From the NCBI RefSeq assembly GCF_020536995.1, contig NC_068359.1, positions 122,635,661 to 122,699,660 on the forward strand: DNA of 64,000 nucleotides, in the 5' to 3' direction. A model generated the notes under the pieces. It saw only the letters and a program-made list of their open reading frames with translations, did not search any database and was not told where the DNA came from. The stretch is from Dreissena polymorpha (Eukaryota; Mollusca; Bivalvia; Myida; Dreissenidae). This document shows, piece after piece, positions 11,903 through 23,580 of this stretch (its first letter is position 1; every line of letters begins with the position of its first letter). The translations under genes and the position numbers were made by a program.

Positions 11903-12241
11903 ATATCGGTGGCCTTTCTGTCAAAATGCTGCCTCTTATCATAAACTCTATCGAAAATGAAATGATGACGAGGGTGCTGGGACAATAGTGCACACATACC
12001 ACTTTGATTACTTTTTAACATAGCTTCTTCTTAATATGTCAAATAGCTAATGTCATTGATATCATCTCTATGATCAAACCTGTACGTTCAATGCACGCCA
12101 TATAGTAATTTTCATAAATCTTACTTAAAAAATGCCTACTTTCGCATTCGTTGTGGCACGGAAAGCCTCTCGATCGACTCACTTTTATGGCAGCGAAGAA
12201 TGTACAGAGAGGCAGCATTTTGACAGAAAGGCCACCGATAT
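11903..12241. repeat. Perfect 34-bp inverted repeat, 271 bp apart
   Basis: The 34 bases at 11903-11936 (starting atatcggtggcc) recur exactly, inverted, at 12208-12241. The match does not extend beyond the arms and no duplicated target bases were found. It could be the ends of a small non-autonomous transposon or two opposed copies of one repeat. Confidence 0.55.
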
Positions 12242-12514
12242 GATTCTATACCGTGATACATGCCTACCAGCTGAAACATCAGACAGGCCTAACGCGAACA
12301 CGCCCAAAACATGGCAACCTAGAACACTAAAACGTATATAAAACAAAATGGGGAAATAACACATCCGAAACTAAAATGAACACAGCAAACACGTATGTAA
12401 ATCACTCACTCTAATGAAAATGACTGTACAAAAGCTTATTTAACAATTCATGATAAACTCTTGTTTTGATAAAGTTATTTGTGCAATGTTTACATTAATG
12501 AAAAAGTTGTTAAT

Positions 12515-12565
12515 CAACAACAACAGCAACAACAACAACAACAACATTTATTTCAGCAATAAAGC
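12515..12565. repeat. (AAC)n microsatellite with flanking conserved segment
   Basis: AAC repeats are followed by atttatttcagcaataaag. The same combination, (AAC)n and then atttatgcagcaataaag, occurs at 55558-55612. The pair therefore looks like the end of a dispersed element, perhaps a (GTT)n-tailed element read from the other strand, and not an isolated microsatellite. Confidence 0.55.
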
Positions 12566-12980
12566 TAATAAATCAGTTAATGCCTTGAACAAATCGTCAA
12601 TCTTTCATTACGAAAAATGGATGTTTCAATCATTTCCGAAAATAAATTTATCTATACAACAAAGATAAGTTTACTTTTTTGGACAAGTCATAAAACGTGT
12701 GTTGGCTTCATTTCACTTCCATTAAAATAATAAGGTTAGCTCGAATTACTTATTGTCAAGGGTCGTCCTGAAGAATCGCTCGCACTTTGGAATGAAACTA
12801 TATTTCAAGCTATTTTCGTGAAATATAACAGCTCCTCTTTTTCGGGTCGTTTAAGAACATTTTTAATCATTAAAACTTCAATATTTTATCATGGTGTCTA
12901 TTCATGCATGCACACACCTATTTCTGGACACCAAAGGTATGATAATTTAATTACTTACGCAGCAGAATGTTAATGAGACA

Positions 12981-13007
12981 CACGTCACGTATCACACGTA
13001 GATTTAA
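12981..13007 (+). promoter_or_regulatory. Putative promoter of Met-rich gene A
   Basis: A GATTTAA box at 13001-13007 lies 118 bp upstream of the ATG, preceded by cacgtcacgtatcacacg. The paralogue has GATTTAA 123 bp upstream of its ATG (46362-46368, minus strand) preceded by a CACGTG E-box-like site. Conservation of spacing between two genes 30 kb apart suggests a TATA-variant core promoter, though a transcription start was not mapped. Confidence 0.35.
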
Positions 13008-13118
13008 ACAACTTTTAGCAAACTGTTTTAACAGGTTTCATTCGACACGGGCGAAGCAAGCAGGAGCTACCAAGGTTTGTGTTAAGCTTTTGTGCAGTCG
13101 AATTCATAAGAATACGGG

Positions 13119-13806
13119 ATGAAGATGAAGGTGATGGCAATTCTTCTGTTTGTATTCGCACTTAACATGTTAGAAGTGCAATGCCAGGACGCAATGATGA
13201 ACTATTTGCTCATGAGTAGACTTATGGGCGGCAATAGCGGAAGCGGAGGCGGAAGGAGCAGTACCGCCGGGCAGACCCAGGCTGCTTCTTCAAATCCACT
13301 TATGGGTTTAATGTCTACGTCGGGAGCTGGCGGTATGAGCGGCATGCCCATGATGGCTGCGATGGGAGGTGGCATGATGGGAGGTTTGCATTTTGTTTTT
13401 CATGAAAAATGAACATTATCTGTTTAAGAAAACCGTAGTCATTCACAGGTTTTGCGTGTACTGTGCAAACGTTCTTATTTCAGAATAAATACAGAACAAT
13501 AAACTGATGTAATTGACACGAACGACTGTGAGCCCATTTTTATTCATTTCTTCGTGTATGCCATGTGCTTTTGTCTCGTGTCATGTATTGGCAATTGGAC
13601 TATTGTCTACAATTAAGGACGCTAGGAATGCTAAGAAATATCTCCTACGAAATGCTAGAAGAGCTATTAAAAGACAATCAACGAATATCTCCCTGAATTT
13701 CAGCACTGTTTGTTTTTTTATTTCAGATTCATTCATGCAAATGATGATGTGTCGAAGCCTTCCTCCTCAGTTAAGTAATTTCTGTATGATGGAAGCCATG
13801 GCTTAG
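13119..13806 (+). CDS. Secreted methionine/glycine-rich small protein A (two exons)
   Basis: Exon 1 is 13119-13383 and exon 2 is 13727-13806, separated by a 343-bp GT-AG intron in phase 1 (donor gtttgc; acceptor tttatttcag). The spliced product is 114 aa. Residues 1-22 form a signal peptide ending VQC before Gln, so the mature chain may start with pyroglutamate. Next comes a short amphipathic stretch (MMNYLLMSRLMGG), a Gly/Ser/Gln linker, and a Met/Gly-rich tract (GMSGMPMMAAMGGGMMG). Exon 2 adds DSFMQMMMCRSLPPQLSNFC with a C-x10-C pair and ends EAMA. Unspliced, the exon 1 frame would stop at 13412 inside the intron. The exon structure, cysteine spacing and 5' leader match the paralogue at 42735-46245. 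I do not recognise a named family. Secretion is strongly suggested, and a shell, byssus or mucus role is inference only. Confidence 0.8.
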
Positions 13807-15470
13807 GACCAGTCCTCCACTGACTCTACCGGACTTGGACGAGCGTTATACGTCTAGGCCTGGGTATGGCTGACTTCTTCAGGGAGATTGCCTATCACAA
13901 ACTGACATTTAGCCAAAGCATCGCCGCCAAATTACTTTTTTTCCCACGAATTTTTCACCAATCAAAGGCGTACAGGTGTGCATATGAAATCTTTGCAATG
14001 GCATAAACGTTTGTGAGAAGACTTTATCTCGACGGATTTTGGATATTTAAAAAACGATATAAAACATATTTGCTTAGAAAAACATATTTGCTTAACAATA
14101 ACAATGCTAAAAAAACTCTTATAACAAAGATAAAATGTCTTGGGTTTAAGCCCTGCACATTTGTTTGTACAATTACCGTGTAAACATTAGATTATTTATG
14201 GTATTAATAATCACAACATATTTTCAACGCCATGTTAGTGATAGACTTTATTTTCTAGTTATCAAAAAAAGCTTAAGAAGCTCTTTTTATTTTCACATTA
14301 TCAAATAAAAGCGCTATAAACTCTTTATTATTGTGGCATTTTATGTGTATTGTTATCCATAACGAGTCATTATTTATAATATGTTTCGTAGTGAATGATG
14401 TTTTTGTTTTAAATTTATAGTTTACGTTTGCATATGTTTAATTCGCTGACACGTTTATGTATAGTTATGTTGTTCAAATGAGAACATGCATTAGAAGATG
14501 CAAACGCCAAATAAATGTCGTTTTGAAAAATGAGCACGCACAAGAAGAAAATTCGGAAGCATGCTTTGATGTTTTGATAAAGTTAGATCATTACCTTATA
14601 CGTTCCTTACATGAGAAATAGTAAACAATGTATTTAAAGTTTCAAAATTTGCAAAACTTTCCTCTTATCTCAATGTGGCTGTTCTTTGGTAAATTGCAGT
14701 CAGATACTTACAAGCACATTACGAATTTGCCTGGAATAAATTAAAATAAGACAATCGGAATTTGAACCATGCTACACTCTACCACATTCTCAACTGTACG
14801 TAACGTGTTGCTACGGAACAATAGAATGCTGTAAATCAAAGTATAAACATGTTCATACTAAATTACATTTTCGTGTGACGATAAGTACAAAATATCAAAT
14901 ATGCACTCCATGATACATAGTGGTTTGAGAAATTTACCGCGATAAAAGTTGAACATATACAAGTATTTCGTGTTTTTCGGTACGCACTTATTGTACCTTT
15001 ATAATGTTATAAGCCACGATTTGAGTTAAGAATAGCAACTTTGTTATATAAATGAACGTAAAAGAATGGACCTCTTGTTAGCTTACTGACAGTTATGAGT
15101 GGAAACGACAGTAATGTGACGTTCATCTTTAGACGTTTTTTGACGCACATCAAAATATAAACGTAATGTAGGCCGACCGTAAATTATTATGTGCATGTCG
15201 CATGAGTTACAGCTTAAAGTTATAGATAAGCTCGTTTGTAGTTACAGATGCTTGCGTGTCAGGTTGAAAAAAACAACACTTCGTGATTAATATGATACAT
15301 GTTGTCCCTCTATGTAGTGGCATACTCACACACTCACTGAAACATTACTGTCATGTAGCAATTCCTATTTATCTGTTTGACTTTAACTAAAAATGCATAA
15401 GATACGATGTTTAACTCGGGTGGTAATGCATAAATTAATGCACAAAGTAGCGATGTCGACATAATTAAGA
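13807..15470. other. 3' flank of gene A and AT-rich intergenic DNA
   Basis: No further exon was seen. The first AATAAA-type polyadenylation candidates noticed downstream of the stop are near 14509 and 14735, which would give a 3' UTR of 700-900 nt. The true end is unknown. Confidence 0.3.
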
Positions 15471-15650
15471 TTAACTCATTTATGCCTTGCGTCTAGAAAA
15501 GGCTTTTGCAAACAGCGATGACCCAGATTAGACGCCGCATGATGCGGCATCTCATCCGGGTCTGCGCTGTTTGCTTAAGGAATCTTCTAGAAATTTTCTA
15601 AATATATAAACCTTTCATTACTAGATTTGGACATTCCTTTACATCCAACT
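15471..15650. mobile_element. TTAA MITE, family CCCATTTATGCC, one end lost
   Basis: It starts ttaactcatttatgcc and carries the family's central hairpin, gcaaacagcgatgaccc ... gggtctgcgctgtttgc, with a gccgcatgatgcggc core. The expected right end (ctaggcataaatgggttaa) is missing. Full copies are at 45342-45572 and 49077-49305. Confidence 0.65.
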
Positions 15651-17492
15651 TAGACTGGACCATCGGACCAGTCATCTGTAATTTTCTCCTGGAACGTCAA
15701 TAATTTTGGTGGACCTGGTCTTCGGTCCATTGGCTAAATTCGAACACTACGTTAATTTACGACTTAATAATTGCAGTAGATGCAATAAATATATTGGTAA
15801 CGGGTGGGTGAGTAGACACGTTAATGGCAGAACATCAAAACGAAAAAGAAAATGAAATGGAAAAACATGAGAAAAATATATAATATTTTTAATGTGTTTG
15901 ATTGAGAATGTAACACAATGCTCGTTAATACCAATACATTTATTATTGGAATTATGTTGTGGTTCATTCTTTGTTAGACTCATAGACTTTTTCTTAGCGC
16001 CAACTTATATATACGTTGAATTTCTTTTTTTTCATCTTTGTAATTTGCATGAATCCTGTATAAAATTATTAGAGATTGTAAATCAGTCGCATTGTCATCC
16101 TTAATGGTTTTTTTATAAATCACACTACTGTAGAAAGTTAAAAGTTAATTACATCATTGTTTGCATTTTTCGTGGCCGTTCGATTGGCCTATGTACAAAA
16201 GCCGAACTTCATGTCCCGTGACTGTAAGTAATATTAAATATGTTCAAAGAGCGAGCAACTATAGTGCCATCAGCGCTTTGATTATTTTTGTGAGGCAATT
16301 GAGTCAATGTAATTTCCCGCCACGATATCCGAACATTTACGAGCTAACGCGAGACAAGCTTTGGGCAGCGTCGGAAAAACAACTTATTCATGACATTGTG
16401 AAGTACGTCCAATTGGGACACCTCGGACAATTCCGCCATATCGGCGATCGTCTGTGACGGTGTGGTGTAGCCCACTGTCCGATGCGTTCAGATTGAAGTA
16501 CGTCGTGCCAATCGTGATACATCGGCTATCTCGGATTCCTCCGTAAATAAACCAGAGGCCGCATGAGCCTGCTATACTCTGAACAAGTATTGTTTCTTCT
16601 CAGAAAACTGGCTTAAGTGTCTTACTAAGCTTTAGACTTTGAGTTTCAGTGCAATCAATCTAAAATAAATTGGTCAAATTAAATAATAATTTGTAAAAAA
16701 TAAACATTCTGCACAAATTCAATAATTTACTTTACCTGTGTGCATGAATCAATTCAGTCTTGATGGTTAGTGAACTATGTCAAAAGCACCATATCTATGA
16801 AACACTTGTATTTTGAATATTGCAATGTTCCACAGAAATGATGCTGATGATAATTCTACACGATAATGAATTATTAGATATATTTCTAAATTCCATTTCC
16901 ACCAACAATTCGGTTATTCCACTACGAGTTCACATGCTTCATACACAGTTAAAAAATAACACTATTTCACTCAACAACCGTGACACATGTACTAAATTTT
17001 TCAACTTTTCGCAATTAAAATTGTCTTCTACTGTTATTGTTGTTGTTGTACTTTTGAAAGTAGTTCAAAAAATGGCGACCATTAACCCAGAGATTGATTT
17101 ATGAAATAAATCGTCTGCTGATCCAGAGTGACGTCGTGCTTCCGAAGCTTCCCGAAGCCAATCGCGTTCGCTCGTAAATGTCCGGATATCGTAGCCGGAA
17201 ATGGACATGCTTTGTTCATGTGTTAACTTTATTTTCGAAATAATGTACGAAATATTCGTTGATGTTGAGTGTTTATAGACTTTAAAACGCATTCAACTCA
17301 ACATGATACCTAGAAGCACCCTATGAATTATTTTATGACATACGTTAATTTTTTCATCGGTTAAAATTACGTAGTAAGAATAGAAAATAGAGAATATAGA
17401 GACATTCATTCAAATTATTGACATCGCTTCGATATCGGATTATTTTAAAATCGTGTCGTATTGTTCAACTGTTGTTTATAAATTGAACCTTG
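15651..17492. other. Intergenic stretch with no supported gene
   Basis: A short near-inverted pair, ggaccatcggaccag and ggacctggtcttcggtcc, lies at 15658-15732. A dispersed motif, agtgccatcagcgctttgat, lies near 16261. No exon could be supported for the 98-aa frame at 16161-16457. Confidence 0.35.
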
Positions 17493-17723
17493 TTCTGAGA
17501 AAACAGTGCGTAATGCATGTGCGTAAAGTGTCATCCCAGATTAGCCTGTGAAGTCTGCACAGGCTAATCAGGGACGACATTTTCCGCCTAAATTGGATTT
17601 TTGCTGAGAAAAGACTTCATTCAAACGAAATATGTCATAGAAGCGGAAAGCGTCTGTGTGGACAGCACAGGCTAATCTGGGACGACACTATACGCACAAT
17701 CATTAAGCCCAGTTTTCTCAGAA
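17493..17723. mobile_element. Foldback MITE, family AGATTAGCCTGTGCA, copy 1
   Basis: The ends are ttctgagaaaac and, inverted, gttttctcagaa. Inside each end lies a long subterminal inverted repeat containing gtgcgtaaagtgtc, cccagattagcctgtg and caggctaatcagggacgac. It has no coding capacity. Similar elements recur at 17807, 35218, 44068 and 54338. Confidence 0.8.
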
Positions 17724-17806
17724 TGCGACTCAATCGATGACACTTGATCCATTCACGAAGACATACACATTAACTTCGAAGCATTATACATTGTTGACCG
17801 TGCTAT

Positions 17807-18035
17807 GCGAAAAGGGAGTTTAATGCATGTGCGTAAAGTGTCTTCCCATATTAGCCTGTGCAGTCCAATCAGGCTAATCAGGGACGACTATTATCGCCTA
17901 AACTGGATTTTCGTAAAGAAGTAATTCCTTAAAACGAAAAAAAACAATCAAAGAAAACAAAAATAGTTGTTCGGACTGCAAAGGCTTATCTGGGGCGACA
18001 CTTTACGCACGTGCATTAAACCCCCTTTTGACAGA
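17807..18035. mobile_element. Foldback MITE, family AGATTAGCCTGTGCA, copy 2
   Basis: It lies only about 80 bp from copy 1 in the same general arrangement, with tttaatgcatgtgcgtaaag at the left and the inverse at the right. It is more diverged than copy 1, so the two are probably independent insertions. Confidence 0.75.
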
Positions 18036-20126
18036 ATGATGCTCATTTAATTAATATGCTCTTTATGAGTGTAATGAGGATCGTCTCATACGACATCAAG
18101 TACCAGATCTACCATATGTCAAAAAGTAATCGTAACTTAAGCATGTTAATCGGCTAATTTGCATATAAAAATCGATCAGGCATTTTATATCGTTATTCAA
18201 CAGTATGATAAAATGGTTTCAATACGTGCATGACATGATGACATTCGTCTTCTTTGACTTTCTTATTGGTCAAGATTAATAATTAAAGATGATTTATGGA
18301 ATATCTTATTCAACATAAGCGTTTTAAAGGAAATGTGTGTGCCACATTTTTTTTCAAAACACATGGCACTTGTTAAATCGTTTAAAACTAAAGTTTTAAT
18401 ATTTGTGTTGAAATTTGTTTCTCTAAAAGTAGAATAAGAAAAAAATACTTTGAAAAACATAAAACAAATCCTCGTACGCTGCCCTCCAAAGTTTTTCTTT
18501 ATCAAATATAGTATTTTGTTTTATTTTGATTACCGGTGTGTCCTATGTGTCTTTTGAAGGTTTATTAATGCATCAAATATATTTCCACATATTTTGATAT
18601 CGTTAAGGGGTGTTGCGGCAGTTTATTTAACCGAGGATATATTTATAGCAACACCGATGATGCTATTATCACAACTCAATATGTTTGTTATCAGTATCAT
18701 CAGAAAAGTCTATATGGGAGACGGTATTTTTACATGGGCGGGATCAATGTAACGCATGCGCCATTTTGAAACAACATTGCGGAGCGTATTAAAGTGTTTG
18801 AAGGCTGCGATGCTAATGAACGGGCGAGTGAGTTCATCAATAAACGGGATATGATGACAAACGAACGGTTTGTCAAGGTCAAATTTGACAATTTCAAATT
18901 GCCAGGTATCTGTAATACTGTTTTTGTAATTAAGTACTATGTAATCGCTTAAAAGATTTGCCTATGCATGCGGCCATGCCATGGCATGAGGCTACGGCGC
19001 CCGGCCGATGGAACTTCTCAGCTTTAGAAGTTAGAACGATGATGTATAAGTTAACCGGTTGTGTGTAAATAACGTTTTAATGTATATTTTCAGTGGTTCT
19101 TTAACCAACATATTAGTATCATAAAAAAAACGCAGGATTGAGCCCCCCATACAGTTGTCCATATAAACATACTCCCAGTGCCATTGTTGATTTTTGCTAT
19201 TGTGGCTCTGAGAGTACATATGCACCCATTCATAAAAAAAATTGCAGTTGTGCCCACAAATAAACAGACGGTGTTGCTTGCCAATCAAGGAAAGCGATGA
19301 ATAAACCTCAAAAACACATGAAATTTACCTGAATGGCAGCCTACAGAGGTTATCCTTTGCATGCAACCTAAATTAAACACGTCGATACATGTTTTTCAAC
19401 ACACAATTCTTGCTGATATTTTCATTTTGAAATTTTGAACAGTAATTTGAGTAAATATTGGACATCATTACCGACTTTGTTACTTCAAATATCACGATGT
19501 GCAAAAGATTTGTGTACTTCAGCCTATCCGATAATGATACGTTTGGTCGGTTACATTACAACATTTCCCAATATGGTGGATAGAGTGTACAAAAGAATAA
19601 CAAAGTAAATAAAAAGCAATACCTTTTGCATGAGTCTGTGCTTTAGACAGCTAAACATTGATCAGCATTTGCAGTAGCAGTGTTCTTTAGCCTTTGCACT
19701 GGTGATGCAATTTTCTACCTTTGGACAATAGACAGCACTTTGCAACTCTCAGCAACTCTTTGGGTTATAAAACTCAGAGTTGAATTATTGCAATTTCCAG
19801 CAATATATAATTAAAAAAATACACAGTTTGAAATTTTACCCCTCATAAATGAAGGAGGGGGCACAAGACACATACATATCACAGGAAGCGCCGGCCACAC
19901 AACAGGTTAGTTCAGTGTGGGTTGTAATTGGTTGATAGTTTTGTTTCGGTTTGAACTTTTATCTTTCTGATGAAACAAAACATCTTAAAAAATACTTGTG
20001 TATAAAAAGAAGAAGTCTATTTATTACCTTTGTTTGAAAGGATTTTGTCATTTCTAGCTTGACTAATGATCAACACTTTTTTGCGCTATTTGCCCTTGTA
20101 CAATCTCTGCAAATCAGTTAAGGTTA
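18036..20126. other. Intergenic stretch with no supported gene
   Basis: A GC-rich patch with gccatgccatggcatg lies near 18970-19010. No exon, tRNA or complete transposon was identified. The overlapping minus frames 19031-19288 have no recognisable features. Confidence 0.35.
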
Positions 20127-20430
20127 ATATCCCCCGCAATAGGGCGGAGGGATATTGTTTTGGAGTTGTCCGTCCGTCTGTCCTTTTGTTCGTCTTTCCG
20201 TCCGTCAGTCCGGAGCCATATCTTGGAAGTGCTTTGGCGGATTTCATCGAAACTTGGTATGAGTATATATATATATATATTACATGATGCGAGCTTAATT
20301 TATACACCATCTGTTAATAACGGAGTTATGGCCCTTTGTATCTTGAAAAAATGCTTTTTTTAGTGTCAAATATAACACTTTTGTGTCCAGAAGCATATTG
20401 GCGGGGGATATCAATTCAACGAATTTGCTT
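20127..20430 (+). mobile_element. GGAGGGATAT-type repeat, copy 1
   Basis: The left end is tatcccccgcaatagggc and the right end is ggcgggggatatcaattc, so the termini are partly inverted (tatccccc/gggggata). The body starts ggagggatattgttttgg and runs into a degenerate tccg/tctg-rich tract. No protein is encoded. Copy 2 is at 21171-21408 and a diverged copy at 58779-59065. Confidence 0.7.
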
Positions 20431-20866
20431 GTTTGTCTATTTTATAAATCTTTAGTAATTCCATTATTCTCTTATATTGAAAAAAGATTTATTGTAATGG
20501 TTGAAAATGACTTAATCAGTGAGGCTTAGAAGACCTACTTTGTCATGCTGAGCAAATCAAAAACATCAGCACATAATATAATATTGTAAACAAGCATAAC
20601 ATGATGTCCCACATATAAACAGTATAATGTCATTAGACTGTGAATATGATTGTGATTATGACACCTCCATGCATAACTCCGAACTGAAATTTCACAGAAA
20701 TTAATTCAGGCACTTAAAATTAAAGTTAAACTAGGCGTGCAACAACTTCATAAATCTGTATCATTTTCAGATATTCCATTTGAAATAAGTATGCCTCAGA
20801 GTTATTTTAGGTTTCTGACAGAAAATAGTCTTAACAACGGAAAGGTGATTTTGGCCTATCTGTCCC

Positions 20867-20913
<47 letters not shown>
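20867..20913 (+). repeat. (TCTG)n microsatellite
   Basis: About eleven TCTG units in a row. The translated VCLS string in this tract is not a real protein. Confidence 0.95.
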
Positions 20914-21040
20914 AATACTATGTGTGTGTGTCTGTCCCAAAACTGTAACCTTGCTCATAAAATGAAAACTCTTGGGTCTGTGTTCTTTAAACTTCACATG
21001 AGCATGCATCTCATTGAGATCTACAATCAAACATGGTTTG

Positions 21041-21070
21041 AGGTCAGTAGGTCAAAGGTCACTGTGACCT
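21041..21070 (+). promoter_or_regulatory. Cluster of nuclear-receptor half-sites (DR2, DR1, IR3)
   Basis: Four perfect half-sites occupy 30 bp: AGGTCA at 21041, 21049 and 21056, and TGACCT at 21065. The spacers are 2, 1 and 3 bases, so the tract contains a DR2, a DR1 and a full palindromic IR3 of the oestrogen-response-element type. It lies between two copies of a dispersed repeat and may be a repeat-derived motif, not a promoter element. Confidence 0.45.
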
Positions 21071-21170
21071 TTACATTTAAAATGTAACCTTGCTTATAAA
21101 ATAAAAAGTCTACAGATGAAGTGTGAGTTTTAAACCGGTCCATTGATTTTTGGTGAAGTTATGGGCTTTG

Positions 21171-21408
21171 TTATCCCTTGCCATAGGCGGAGGGATATTG
21201 TTTTGGCGTTGTCCGTGCGTCCGTCCGGCACTTTTGTGACCAGAGCCATATCTTGGAAGTGCTTTGGCGGATTTCATTGAAACTTGGCATGAGCATATAT
21301 ATATGGATAAGAGGATGATGCATGTTAAAGTTGTCCATCTGTCCAGAAATTTTTTGTGTCCAAGAGTATAATGGCGGGGGATATCAATTCAACGAATTTG
21401 CTTGTTTG
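21171..21408 (+). mobile_element. GGAGGGATAT-type repeat, copy 2
   Basis: It begins ttatcccttgccataggc and ends ggcgggggatatcaattc followed by aacgaatttgcttg, as in copy 1, with about 65 bp less in the middle. Confidence 0.7.
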
Positions 21409-21879
21409 CTGTTAAATAGCTGATGATGGACATCAAAGCGCTATAACGGGCATTGTGTTGCACAAGCTCTTGCTTGGAAGTTCTATTGCCCCATTTCATA
21501 GCTAGAGCACTCTTAAACAAATATGCATTTACAATTATCCTTCTCATTTTGTAGATGCATGGCATATATTAGTGACCAAGCCATAAGGGAGCAAAGCATG
21601 TCAAGAAAAAATAAAATGTAGTCATTTCAAACAGATTGATCTTTTTGCCTTGTCAGTAAAAGAAATGAAAGTGTCTTAAATTTTAGTTGATTTGTTTTTT
21701 CAAATACCTTCATCATTGCACTACCCACTGACTACATTGAATGTAGAAAGACAGAACGAAGATCACCATAAGGCCACATCATGAAAGCCATTGCGCCAGA
21801 CTGCCTGTCTCAAGTGCCTTGTTTTAATTGTTTGGTTTATATTATAATCTACTGGCTTATTTTATAGATTATTTGTTAT

Positions 21880-22695
21880 GGAAACTTGAGTGCCAGACCT
21901 ATGACTAGCTATTAATGAGATTTTCAATGAAGCTGTGCACGTTAGATTCTGAATTGTTATGAGAAGTTTATTTCTAGATATATGCCTATGACTGGCTGTT
22001 AGTTAGAAGTTTTGTAATGAAGCTGTGCACAATAGATTGTGAATTGTTATGAGAACTTTATTTCAAAAGATAGGCCTATGACTGGCTGTTAGTTAGAAGT
22101 TTTTTGTACACATTTTATTGTGAATTAGATTGTGAATTGTTAAGAGAATTCAAGTGCCACCGTATAGTTAGGTTCTAGTGACATTTCTAATAAAGCCGTT
22201 AGTTTAAAGTTTTGTTATGAAATTGTACACATTGTTATGAGATATTTAGTGTGTGAACTATGACTAGTTATTAGTGAGAAGATTTCTAATGAAACAATAC
22301 ATTAGATTGTGAAATGTTATAACAACTTTTCTGCAAGACCTATGACTAGCTATGAGTGAAAAGATTTCATATGAAATTGTACACATTAGATTGTGAATTG
22401 TAAAAACAACTCTTGTGCCAGATATATTATTAGCTATAAGTAAGATTTATAATGAAATTTGTGAATTGTTAACAGAACTTTGGTGCAAGACCAATGCCTG
22501 TATATAAGTGTTAAGATTTTTATGAAAGTGTACACATTAGTTCTTAAACTGTTAAGATATTTTTTGTGAGAGGAGTATGTTTATAAATGATTATGAGATA
22601 GTTGTACACATTTTATTGTGATATCGTATGAGATATTTGGTGCCAAATGAAAGCAAAGTACTGATGAAACTGTACACATTAGATTGTATTTTTTT
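21880..22695 (+). repeat. Degenerate minisatellite, unit about 85-110 bp
   Basis: Roughly eight diverged units share acctatgactagctatta, aatgaaattgtacacatt and gattgtgaattgttatgag in the same order. Unit length varies from indels, so the array is old. Confidence 0.65.
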
Positions 22696-23228
22696 TAAAC
22701 TTTTGTGTTAAATGGACAGTGTTCTTGCATCCAAGGTGCGAATGTTGATAAACTATATTGTTTGCAGACAGTTTGAAGAAAATAAAAACTGCTTTATTCT
22801 GTCTGTCCGTGCTCAAACTTGTGCCTCAAATTACTACTGTTGTTTTTTTGAATATCCTAACTGGAAAAGTTTTTCTAAGCATGAAGTGCAGATGTTCAAG
22901 ACGCACATTCCATTTGCTCTGATTCATATAGGACAGAGTTATGGACAAATAATTACAACTTCTGTCACTTTCATATGAATGCTGCATTCTGATTGGATAA
23001 TTTGTTCATGTTACCGGTTTTTGGCCTGGGGCAAAGCCCCTAGGCCATAGTACTCATACCGATTTCTGAGATGAGCTGACTTGTCTGGCTGCCAAAACCA
23101 AATTTGTATAACTCCGATTTACCACTTATAATAAGTGCGTGCGCAATAAAATTATTTCTTTGCAGATCTCAATAACCCGGCTTGTAAATACAGAACATCA
23201 CTATATAACATGACAGTGTCATTCAAAG

Positions 23229-23580
23229 TGTAAAAAAAATATTATTGAATCAAAATTGTTAAGCATTGGCTACGACATAGTTTTTATTGTTTACATATTC
23301 ATGCGAGAATAAGTTCCTCACTGTACGGTCTCTAACTACCGTTTCGCGGAGTTTGTCAAAACAAGAGCAACTTGTTTGCCATTAATAATAGTTTGACTTT
23401 GAACTTTAAAACATGTAAAAAATATTATTGAATCAAAATTGTTAAGCATTGGCTACGACATAGTTTTTATTGTTTACATATTCATGCGAGAATAAGTTGC
23501 TCACTTGACGGTCTCTAACTACCGTTTCGCGGACTTTGTCAAAACAATAACAACTTGTTTGCCATTAACTTTGAACTATA
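23229..23580 (+). repeat. 185-bp tandem duplication
   Basis: The segment from tgtaaaaaa through cttgtttgccattaa at 23229-23413 recurs at 23414-23580 with very few differences, including the shared ctaactaccgtttcgcgga. It is a recent duplication. Confidence 0.8.

Noticed and set aside
13513-13806. 97-aa frame as an independent gene
   Set aside because: Only its last 26 codons are coding, as exon 2 of gene A; the rest is intron.
16161-16457. 98-aa frame in a GC-richer patch
   Set aside because: No domain recognised, and the opposite strand is also partly open; nothing supports a gene.
23022-23046. GC-rich hairpin ggcctggggcaaagcccctaggcc as a terminator
   Set aside because: Intrinsic terminators are not expected in an animal nuclear genome, and no gene ends here.
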